Assembly (NCBI GenBank): GCA_023014485.1
Contig: JAJOZX010012215.1
Span: 37,003 to 101,002 of the forward strand
DNA: 64,000 nt
From: Bathynomus jamesi
Taxonomy: Eukaryota; Arthropoda; Malacostraca; Isopoda; Cirolanidae
Reading direction: 5' to 3'
The notes beneath the pieces are model-generated. The model saw only the letters and a program-made list of their open reading frames with translations. It was not told where the DNA came from and made no database searches. This document shows, one piece after another, positions 43,539 to 52,731 of the stretch (position 1 is its first letter; the number at the start of each line of letters is the position of its first letter). The translations under genes and the position numbers were made by a program.

Positions 43539-46063
43539 TCATACAATGAATATGGAAAAAAGTTTATTGAGGAAGGAATGAAGTTCTTTTGGCTTTTCTT
43601 CGGGCACGTCTCGCTTCAAACACCAGCAATAGTCCGCCAGCATATTGATATCCCAGTTTCCCTGGTACCTCTCTTCCATTATTTTGATATCTTGGTGAAA
43701 TCGTTCACCCTGTTCCTCACTATAATCCCCGCAATTTTCAGGAAAATAGTCCAAGTGGGACCACAAAAAATGCATTTTTATGGACATGCGCGACCCATGA
43801 GCTTTGAAAGCTTCCATCAAGTTTTCGACAACGGACTCGTATTCTGGACTTCTACGCTTGCCAAGAAAATCAGTGACAACTGATTTGAATGCCTGCCAGG
43901 CATTCTTCTCAGTTGGAGTCATTGCGTTTTCGAACTGAGTATCCTTGATCAAAGTTCGAATTTGAGGACCATCAAAAACCCCAGCATTTAGTTTAGCATC
44001 AGATATATGAGGAAATTTACTCTCGAGATATCGGAATGCTGAACCCTCCTTATTCATTGATTTGATGAAATTTTTCATCAAGCCCAGCTTAATATGAAGT
44101 GGTGGGAGCAAAATTTTTGTTGGTGGTACAAGGGGCACTGAAACGACATTATGCGACCCAGGTTCAAAATTCTCTCTGGATGCCCATTCACGCTGTGCAT
44201 AGTGCTTCTCATCCGCTCGGCTATCCCATTTGCAGAGGAAACATGGGTATTTCGTGTATCCCCCTTGCATTCCCAATACAAATGCCACAATCTGAAAAAA
44301 AATGAAAATATTTAAAGAATTTAGAGAATTTGTTCAATCAGATAAAAAAATCTATGCATTGGACTGTATCACTTCTGTGGGGAAGTTAAGTGTTCTTATA
44401 CGCTCTCAAATAACCTTTGGAAAAACAACATAGTCAATAGCAATAGTTTACTTATGATATTAGTATCACCTTCAAATCTCCACAGATCCTCCAGTTATGT
44501 TGGTCGTATACGAGAGCATCCAGTAAAATTTTCATGTTATCGTAGCTCTCAGTAAGTTGTACGGAATGTGCTACAGGGACTGATGCAACCCTATTCCCAA
44601 TGTTGAGAAGTACTGCTTTCAAACTTCGTTTAGACGAGTCTATAAATAGGCTCCATTCTGATGCGTTATATGGCAGGCCCAAGGATTCGATTAGCCCCTC
44701 AACATTGCAGCAGTACACTAAGGAAGAGGTATTTTCGTGCACTGCAAAAAACTTGCGGAATTCTTCCTCTCGTTTCCTATACCAGGAGAATGTTGTTCCC
44801 GGAGCCAGCAAGTTGTCCTCTCGAAGTCGTGAGCCCAAGATCTCGGCAGCTAATTTGGAAAGTCCTAAATCCCTGGTAAGATCATTAAGTTTGGCCTGGT
44901 TGAGAGGCCTCGGCTCATTTGAAGCGGTATTTTGAGGTATATACGACTGGGACTGGTCATTGGCATTGGTCATTGATTCATCATCAGAATCATCGAAGTC
45001 CAGGGTTTGAGGTGGGTCGGGTATTGGAATTCCAGGACCATGGGGTACAGGTCTCATAGCAGAAGGAATGTCAGGGTATACAACAATGTGTTTATTCTTC
45101 TTGTTAACTCCTGAAAATAGAAACACAGAAACATGGATATAAAACGTGCATATGAAATAGAAGGAGCATTCAGACAGTGGCGGCTCGTGAGGGAAGGCTG
45201 CGGTCTGTAAGATATGAAATAGGTCGATGGAGTCTGTATATTTTCTTTCTTTTTCATTCATATTGTCCCTTCGGGGACAATATGAATGAAAAAGAAAGAA
45301 AATATACAATCATTGTATATGTAAATGTAACTTGTATAACAATATGTATGTGTAAATGTATTTTCTATAACAATATGTATATGTAAATCATCATCATCAT
45401 GCAGAGCTGGGCACTTGCGGGTTTTTTTGCGGTACTGCGGTACTACCGTGTTGGTCGGTACCGCGGAAAGTACCGCGGGAAATTTGAATGCGGTAGCGGT
45501 ACTGCTGTACTTTCAGCGATCCTTTGCGGTACTGCGTTATGCGGTACCGGTTTGGTAGTGCGGTAGTAGTACCGCAGTACCGCAGTACCGCAAAAAAACG
45601 CAAAAAAAACCGCAAGTGCCCAGCTCTGTAAAATAAAATGTATGATTACCATTATGGTGAATATTATGCTATATACGGTGAATATTACATTATGGTGAAT
45701 ATTATGTCAAGTTTCATACGAGGATTTCAAAATATTTAAGAAAAATAAATTTATAAGCCCACCTTGGAGGTTTGTCATGCAGAAATAGCAATCTGTCACG
45801 TGATCCTTTCCTCTCCAAATCATGGGAATTCCAAAAGGCAAAGATTTCGCTCTGCCTTTGCTCCATCTTCTCAAATTTTCAATGCACGTCTTGCAGCACA
45901 TATGAGGGGCGAAATTTTTGTCCTGGTCCCCTAGCTTAATTCCAAAGTATGCTCTATACATTGTCTTCACAAATTTAGTGATTTGGGACTGGTTATTTGG
46001 CATGGTAACCGTCCCACATATGTAGCAGAATCTATTGGGATCATTTTTACACGCTCTATTCAT
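43539..46063 (-). CDS. Intact three-exon gene, 564 aa, of the CACTGG-ended element (probable transposase)
   Basis: Exons on the minus strand are A 46063-45763 (donor GTGGGC), B 45110-44470 (acceptor TTTTCAG, donor GTGATA) and C 44291-43539 (acceptor TTTTCAG). The lengths 301+641+753 sum to 565 codons with the stop and no frame break. Exon A encodes a Cys-rich domain (RFCYICGTV, YFGIKLGDQDKNFAPHMCCK, DCYFC), likely zinc-binding. Exon B gives KHIVVYPDIPSAMRPVPHGP, an acidic linker, LGSRLREDNLLAPGTTFSWY and SSKRSLKAVLLN...ICGDLK. Exon C gives YPCFLCKWDSRA, LPPLHIKLGLMKNFIKSMNK, GVFDGPQIRTL and YSEEQGERFHQDIKIMEERY. The D of GDLK and the E of GERFHQD may be catalytic. The role as transposase rests on its position between matched ends with a TSD, and on the homologous element at 26540. 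Confidence 0.82.
45236..45307. repeat. Perfect 34-bp hairpin with TTCG loop
   Basis: Arms 45236-45269 and 45274-45307 are exact complements around TTCG; the arm starts GTATATTTTCTTTCTTTTTC. It lies in the first intron of the 564-aa gene, on DNA that begins with a hAT-like CAGTGGCGGCTCGTGA fragment (near 45174). Confidence 0.92.
45402..45628. mobile_element. GC-rich hAT-type MITE (CAGAGCTGGGCACTTGCGG ends)
   Basis: CAGAGCTGGGCACTTGCGG at 45402 is mirrored at 45628. The interior consists of GCGGTACTGCGGTA-type units in both orientations. The first bases match the hAT at 34192 (AGAGCTGGGCA). No clear 8-bp TSD is visible (left flank is (CAT)n). It lies in the first intron of the 564-aa gene, so it could be spliced out. 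Confidence 0.78.
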
Positions 46064-46389
46064 TATGACATATTTTATCTATATGCCTGAAAAGTAAAAA
46101 AAGATATTATACAAGTGAAACAAGTGATGATAGATATTACTGTTCCAATTCCGCTTTGACAAAATCACGAAAAATTCTATTTTACTTATGAGGCCATAGC
46201 CGGATAACCTGAGCTGATTGAGAAAAACGAATTGCAGATTCGAAATCAGCAGGAAAAACTCTATAAGAATCACTTACAAAACCCTTGACAGCAAAATTGA
46301 TGCATACCAGTGTTATTAATCAAGATTTCAACTTGTTTTTAAACGATCTTACATTCACAATATTTTTTATATCAGCATTTAAATAATTT

Positions 46390-46689
46390 CATAGTTTGTC
46401 CAATGAAAATGGATAATTTTTGAGATGAAGACAATCTAAACTGAAGTATAACAAGCTTTGATCTATTTCTGGTCGATATGAGTGGATTTTTTGATGAGTT
46501 ACAAAATATTTATTTATCCATTGTAAGTTAATGATTTTGTCCTTATATTTGTAAATGAAAATAAAAACGGCCACTTGATTACATCTTTGGGCTTTAGTAG
46601 TTTTAGGTTTTAAATAATGCACTAGAATGACCATGGAAATCAGCATCAGATAATATCCTTATTGCGCGTTTCTGGATGACAAGGATGCG
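46390..46689 (-). pseudogene. Jockey-like LINE: C-terminal region of ORF2
   Basis: The minus strand reads VIQKRAIRILSDADFHGHSS, ALFK, then RCNQVAVFIFIYKYKDKI and HSYRP after frameshifts. QKRAIRI..A..H.HT..LF is the usual post-thumb block of jockey/RTE-like polyproteins. Confidence 0.65.
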
Positions 46690-47208
46690 CCCAGCAAATA
46701 CACCGTCAATACAACGTTGTATCCTGGTTGAATCATGGTCATGTCAGAAATTGACGTTGTACTGACGTAGTCACAACATAAAAACTTAAGCGTTATATTG
46801 CAAAGTTGATACAACGTTGCATAATGACTTGGCGTTGTATACACATGAAGTACAAGTAAACTTCTAACGTAATTTTTTGTACGTAGCACAGACGTTGTCT
46901 GCACTTAAGGTTTTACATCCATAGCATATACTTTCGTATTACATTATTCTTTGTTACAAGACTGTAATGGAGTTACATACGGTATACTAATATTTTAAAT
47001 TTTAAATAGGGCGCCTTTTTTTTTTTTTTTTGTTGGACCGAATTCTATCATTGAGACGTTGAGACAACGTTGTATCTACATACAATTTAAGTAGTATCAC
47101 AACATTGTGAAGGCAGAGCAGACCACAGAAATTTACGTTGTATCTACGTCAGAGTGCTAAAACGCAACCTTGTGACAACGCTGTATTTACGTAAAATTGT
47201 TAGCTGGG
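46690..47208. mobile_element. MITE with CCCAGC ends and ACGTTGTAT repeats
   Basis: It begins CCCAGCAAATACACCGTCAA and ends TTGTTAGCTGGG, with about ten ACAACGTTGTAT-like half-palindromes in between. The surrounding LINE frame resumes on both sides, so it inserted in the RT gene between WSDHV and VIQKRAIRI. I see no TSD. Confidence 0.7.
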
Positions 47209-48010
47209 TATAATTTACATGATCACTCCATTGCAAATTCTTGTCTAGCATTACACCAGGAAATTTTGTTACAGTACTCTCCTTTACAGCGATTTCATCA
47301 ACATTTAGTTTATCAAGATACACATTTCTTTTATTAGTAAAAATCATGAAATTTGTTTTATTGGTCTTTAGGAAGAGTTTATTGGTGGTCAACCATTTCA
47401 TTACAGTGATAAATTCTAATTTAAATATATTCTTAGCTGAATTAACATCTTTGCAAGAAAATGTCACAATTGTATCATCTGCAAACATTATGAAGTTGAG
47501 CATATCAGATGAGCGTGGAAGGTCATTTATATACAGTATACTAATAGAAATAACAGTGGAGCGAAGATTGAGCCCTGTGGTATCACATGTTTGACAAGTG
47601 TTTTCGTTGAGCAGACCTTATTTACTAATAAAAAAATTATATTTATCGGACGAATAACTTTTAAACCAATCACTGATTGCTCCTCTGAAGCTATGACAAT
47701 ATAATTTTGTAAGTAGAATACAGTATTATGGTCTACCACATCAAACGCCTTACTCAAATTCATAAATATTGATACTAGTACAGTATATTTGCATTTTCCA
47801 CAAGATTTAAATACTGTAGTCATTTCCATTGTTTTGTTATTGCGGAAGCCATATTGATTTGGAGATAATAAATTGTAGGATTCTAAATATCGCTGCATTC
47901 TACTTTTTACATTTTTGCAAAAACTTTGCTGAACACAGATAATGAACACACCCGCCTGTAATTATTTGCTAGTGCAGGATCACTCCCCTTAAAAAAGGTG
48001 TGTTATACAA
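47209..48010 (-). pseudogene. Jockey-like LINE: reverse transcriptase
   Basis: It reads FFKGSDPALANNYR, SVFSKVFAK, LLSPNQYGFRNNKTMEMTT, MNLSKAFDVVDHN (first catalytic Asp block), VIPQGSIFAPLLFLL and MLNFIMFADDTIVTF (FADD box), with TNKTNFMIFTNKR and FPGVMLDKNLQWSDHV. At least two frameshifts (near 47515 and 47930) break it. It is inactive. Confidence 0.8.
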
Positions 48011-48152
48011 CCAATTTTTAGTATTGATGAGAATATTCCTTTGGAAATACTGTGACTGATAGGCTTATATGGCAGTCTTGGTTCAGACAACAATACTATA
48101 TTTTTGTAATGTATCAAAGATTATATATGCATATTGTGTTATAATAAGATTG

Positions 48153-48255
48153 TATTTGTATGTTGGGTTAAATGGCTATGGTGGCCTTATTTTTGAACTT
48201 GTATGTCAGGTTAAGTGGCTATGTTGTACTTGTATGTTAGTTTAAGTGGCTATGG
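48153..48255 (+). repeat. Three-unit tandem repeat
   Basis: Three diverged units of the form TTGTATGTTRGGTTAAGTGG followed by CTATG, separated by a few variable bases. It lies in a non-LINE insertion of about 270 bp. Confidence 0.65.
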
Positions 48256-48602
48256 ACTGTGAATGATCCTCAATAAAGATGTTTTGTTAACAAGTTTCAA
48301 TATAGGTATAGGAATGTTATGAATGTTATTTTTTTATTTTTTTATTTACCGATAATATTCCAGGCCTCAGTAGAGGTAGAAGGAACAAAAGAAAAAGAAT
48401 TTAGTGGGCTGGGTGGCATATATTCAAACGGTGAGTGATCATTATTTAGTAACTATGAGCGAAGCTCATCAGCTATTGAAGTAAAATGGTTATTTAAAGA
48501 GTCTGCAATAGAAGTATCATCAGTAATTTCTTTATTACCAACATCTAGTTTCTCTATTGAATTTTTCTCAATTTGGTTTCCGGGAAGACTGTTTATGGTT
48601 GT

Positions 48603-49073
48603 CAGGCGCGGATCCAGGGGGGGGGGTCGAGGGGGTCCGGACCCCCCCCCCCCCCCCTGCTCACGGTGACCAACGATTTTTCGATTGCGTTTGTTTGCTC
48701 CTATATATGAAAAATAAGACCTGAAGACTTAAAATGGCTTAAGGTACATGTATCCCGGTTGCCACAAAATTAATTTCCTTAAAAAGAATAAAGAAAAAAA
48801 AGTTTATGTCCGATCCTGAGACATTTCAGACCTGGCCTGGGTGTGTGAACAAGCAGGATTTTGATAACGGGAATATACTTCAAATCCATCTAAAATTCTA
48901 AAGCTATCTTCAAATATGAAAATTTCCTACCGAGGGGGGGACACCCTCCCTCGGGCACCCCCCCCTGGCGCTCGCTTCGCTCGCGCGTCCTCGGCCTTCG
49001 GCCGAGGACATATCAGTAACGAGCCCTACCAAGACTAGACCCCCCTCTGCTTAAATTCCTGGATCCGCCCCTG
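48603..49073. mobile_element. GC-rich MITE (CAGG(G)GCGGATCCAGG ends, TSD GTTGT)
   Basis: The ends are CAGGCGCGGATCCAGGGG at 48603 and the complement of CAGGGGCGGATCCAGGAA ending at 49073. GTTGT flanks both sides (48598-48602 and 49074-49078), and removing the element with one copy restores WTTINSLP in the LINE frame. It contains long G and C runs (48616-48657) and a CCTCGGCCTTCGGCCGAGG hairpin near 48990. The 5-bp duplication is short for a classical hAT. Confidence 0.78.
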
Positions 49074-49140
49074 GTTGTCCAGATGCTTTACATGTCTCCT
49101 TTATGTTTGAAAATCTGATCGTTATAATTTAGTGGCGCTT

Positions 49141-49809
49141 ATAAGTATTCATACAGAGAAATATTTCAATTATATTCGTCCTTATCTTCTGTACCATACA
49201 TGCGATAGTTATGAAAAATTTACTGTTCGTTTGGAAAAATTTAGCAAATAAAAAAATCACTTGAACTCCAACATATAATGTAAAACATCAAAAAGAATTT
49301 GAGAAAAACATGTAAAAAAAACGTTAAAATGCAAAATCATAAAAAGTTTCGGGTGGAATCGTGATGACTGAAAATATGTGTACTTGGCTTTTGCCGAATT
49401 TTCGGGTGTAATTGTTCGAAAAAATTCAGTCGGGCTGAATTTGAGGGGGCCAATTGACCCCACGGACCTCCCGCCTCCTACGCCTATGTTTAAGAGTACT
49501 TTATTTTAAAATGACATCAAACTGTTTCAGCCACAAAAAACATTCGTAAGTTGTAACAGTTACTGACACTAACTTATTACTAATTTTAGAAAACATTTTA
49601 ACGGTTTTATTTTTTTATTGAATCTTCGAGAAGAAAATATATGCATGGAAATTGTACTGAGAAATGCAAACATACCCCAGATTTGTAATATAGTTGTATG
49701 CAAATGCAGTGCCTAATATTAACAATTAACTTCTTAAACTAGATTTCAAGGGATTCCAGTAGAAAGATAATATAAAACGTGTTTAATTAAATAATAATAG
49801 GAATAGCCG
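49141..49809. other. Non-coding stretch with a solo CATAGGCGTAGG hAT-like end
   Basis: The minus strand from 49488 reads CATAGGCGTAGGAGGCGGGA and GGGGTCAATTGGCCCCCTC, like the left end of the hAT at 37204 (CATAGGCGT). No partner end was found, so it is a truncated element (about 49250-49488). The rest is unremarkable AT-rich DNA. Confidence 0.5.
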
Positions 49810-50112
49810 CAGTGCTGTAATGGGGGGAGGGGGAATACGCGGCCATTTGGCATATCTCCACCTCAAAATTTCAGGCATGTCGTTAGCTAAGAGGAGAACC
49901 CTGACCATACCCCAGTTTCGTGAATTTTGTATGAACAGGCATTGCTTTAGACCTGTGCGGGATACAAGCTCTATAATTTGTAAGCTTTGGTAATAAAGAT
50001 TTTAGATCAACAATTTTTTTTATGAAAGGCATCAAACCCCCCTCCCCCTTCCCTCGCTGACCAATGGTGGGAGCAGCGTATAGGCAAGAAAAAAGTTACC
50101 ATTACAGCACTG
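49810..50112. mobile_element. MITE with CAGTGCTGTAATGG ends
   Basis: CAGTGCTGTAATGG at 49810 and its complement ending at 50112 enclose 303 bp with no frame. No convincing TSD is visible. Confidence 0.7.
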
Positions 50113-51482
50113 GGCTCCGAATAGGTAATAAATTGAAACAGGGAATTAAAATATATACCTTTCAACCGCAGGGCCGCATTTAGGGGGTGGCGCACCGGGC
50201 AAATGTCCAAGGCCCCGCGCCCCATGGGCCCCGCAAATTTCAATTGAAAAAAATTAAACGCCACGTATTTGCCATCTGCGACGAGTTTTACTTTTTCCGG
50301 CAGGCGGCATGGCATCAGACATTCTAATATCCGCTTTGATGGTGTTTAATTTGTTGTTCTTGTTAGTGTTACTCATTTCTAATGTTGTTACGAACTTACT
50401 TCTTGTTGTTTCTCTTGCAGATTCGTGATTTATGTTCTTATTGTTGGCATTGTAACATACAACATGGAAACGAGCCGTGACCGGGATCGAAGGAGGAAAT
50501 ATAAACCCGGTAGTGAAAAGCGTAAGGATAAGAAGCGCAGAGAAGAGTTTCTTGCGACGGTGCCGAAACTGACTAATTGGATTAAATCATCAGCAACTAA
50601 GTCAGCCCCTTTAGCAGGCCCACCAGCTGCCTCCGCTACTTCAGCAGCTGCGTTTTCAGAAGACGCGTCTACGTCAGTGCGTTCAGCAAGCCCAACAGCT
50701 GCATTTTCAGGAGACTCATCTACGTCAACCCCTTCAGCAGGCCCACCAGTTGCCTCCACTACATCAGCAGCTGCGTCTTCAGAAGACCCGTCTACGTCAG
50801 TGCGTTCAGCAGGCCCACCAGCTTCAGGACATGCAATTAATGACATTGGTTTGTGGCCACATGTGCTGACCGATGACTTTAGAGAGTTCTGGATAGAACG
50901 GGGAACATCAGATTGCCAAAATTATGACAGCGACTTCAGTAACTCTTCAACTACTGAAAGTGGTACAACACGCCGATGTACGAAGACATTATTTATTAAG
51001 AAACATAGTCTGACAAATGAGAGGATTGAGGTGTCATGGCTGTGCTATTCTGAGTCCACAGGCTGTGTTTACTGTTTTGTCTGTAAATTAATGTCGAGGG
51101 CGGACAGCAAGTTCACAATCGGGTTCAACGACTGGAAGCATGGTAGACAATCGGTCGAAGCACACGGAAAATGTGAGCAACATATGGAGTCGATGAGATA
51201 TTTGTTGGTTAGAAAGTCTGTCTCCGGCCGTGTTGATTCGAAACTGGTGAACCAGTTTGAAAAGGAGTGCAACCAGTGGCGGCTCGTGATAAAATAAAAT
51301 GGAGGGATTGCAAGCTTCACACAACAGTAGGGTACACAAATTTGACCTACCTCACAGTAGTACCTCAGGTATGAGTTGATGTCCACGGATTTCCAGGGCA
51401 TGGTAGTAGTGGTGGTGGTAGTGGTGGCGGTAGGGATGGCTGAGGTGGTGATGGTAGTATTCTTGAAAATAAAATCGGTGCG

Positions 51483-51647
51483 TCATCTCTTCGATGTAGC
51501 AAAATAGTTTATTACTTTTTCATTAAAATCCTTAATTTCTGTTATCACTTTATTTTCAATGGATATCATTGCTAAAGCAGACAGTCTGTCATTCACCATG
51601 GTACTGCGCAAAAAAGTTTTAATTCTCTTCAAAGTTGAAAAGCACGC
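51483..51647 (-). pseudogene. Nested hAT: transposase C-terminus
   Basis: It is open to a TGA stop and reads ACFSTLKRIKTFLRSTMVND, RLSALAMISIENKVITEIKD and FNEKVINYFATSKR. LRSTM..DRLS.LA..SIE is the hAT dimerisation signature. Upstream codons are lost in the internal deletion. Confidence 0.8.
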
Positions 51648-52482
51648 CTATATCGAGGAAGATCCGAAGATACTCCTATACAGGACTCAGAACCTTTAAT
51701 GAAACAAAGTCCGGCGCCAGGTTCGAACTCGCAGCCTTTACTGTAGATGGGGATCGAACCGCTATCCCGCAGTGAAGATCTAGAGAGGCACCTTTATCAT
51801 TGAAAACTACATGAAGTCCGAGCCGAGAGTCGATCCCAGAACCTTCAAATTAACAAACAGCTTAACCACTATAGTCTACCTGGCGGGTGTGAGTGACCAT
51901 GAATGCGGTATTACGGAGTTCCGGGTGAACAAAGACCCTAATATCCACTTAAGGTTAGCCCAAGAAGAAGTAGAAAAAATAGAAATAGCAAATGAAAATA
52001 AATAATATTGAAAACTTATACCATGCTTACACTTATAGACAAGTAAAGCTTTTACACAGGAATAGTAGTAGGCTGATAGTAAAGTATAGAACAGACAAGG
52101 TTCTTCCCCTCCTCTGCCAGCCACTGCTGACAGAAAGTAGTGGTGAAAGAAGATTTATAGGAAAGTAGGAAAAAGTATAATGAAGAGAATTGCTTCAGAG
52201 TTCATTCACACCATACATACACTTATCTCCTGTACTCAATTATGCATCAGGAGACAGCGGAAAATAAAGGCTAGTTTGAATACTAACCTCCTTAATCTAA
52301 TCTATAATCTACACCATGAATTATTTGAAAGAAATTTTTATTTATTTATTATGTACAAGAACAAGTATATGGAGGTAGAGAGGTATATGGAAAAGAGAAG
52401 AAGGGAATAGGGTTAGAGTCTCAATTGTAAACCATAGGTTGCATGAAGAAGCCAAACGAGGGCTGATAAAAGACCTTCCGAT

Positions 52483-52483
<1 letters not shown>

Positions 52484-52514
<31 letters not shown>

Positions 52515-52522
52515 ATATATAT
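52484..52522 (+). repeat. (CT)n(TA)n microsatellite
   Basis: A run of CT units passes directly into TA units at the edge of the N-terminal transposase remnant. It marks the deletion joint of the nested hAT. Confidence 0.8.
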
Positions 52523-52529
52523 ACTGGTG

Positions 52530-52731
52530 TAGGTCTTCCTCTTGCTTTGATTTCAGTCTTTTCATTTAATGTCAGCTGGGAAAAGTTGATGCTTTGCAAA
52601 TACTTCACTCGATTTTCCATCATCAAAGGGTAATTAAAGAGGGCACGACTTAACTGCACCACTCTCACGCAATGTAAACACGAGACTGAGCTGCACCGAC
52701 TGCGGCTCATTGTTTCCAGATGTGGCGCCAA
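52530..52731 (-). pseudogene. Nested hAT: transposase N-terminal part
   Basis: It reads MMENRVKYLQSINFSQLTLN and EKTEIKARGRPTP, the short conserved block at the start of ZMYM1-type hAT transposases, which precedes the finger. It then runs into the (CT)n/(TA)n repeat and the frame becomes meaningless. Confidence 0.6.

Larger units (their letters stand above)
43282..46312 (-). mobile_element. CACTGG-ended DNA transposon with an intact spliced gene (3-bp TSD TTA)
   Basis: The ends are CACTGGTATGCATATGAAAT at 43282 and the complement of CACTGGTATGCATCAATTTT ending at 46312, flanked by TTA (43279-43281 and 46313-46315). It shares CACTGG ends, the TTA duplication and a homologous gene with 26540-28127. 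Two introns in the gene hold a MITE (45402-45628) and a perfect hairpin (45236-45307). The CACTG start and 3-bp duplication point to the CACTA/EnSpm branch; this is inference. Confidence 0.8.
46390..49140 (-). mobile_element. Decayed jockey-like LINE with two nested MITEs
   Basis: Pieces in sense order: linker with ITDDTSIADSLNNHFTSIAD (about 48380-48602 and, across the MITE, 49074-49140), RT (about 47209-48010) and C-terminal region (46390-46689). MITEs at 48603-49073 and 46690-47208 split it. The stretch 48060-48330 with a small tandem repeat is not LINE-like and may be another insertion. The 5' and 3' ends are not defined. Confidence 0.7.

Noticed and set aside
45394..45636. 8-bp TSD for the MITE at 45402
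   Set aside because: Left flank TCATCATG and right flank TAAAATAA do not match; the hAT-type label rests on end sequence only.
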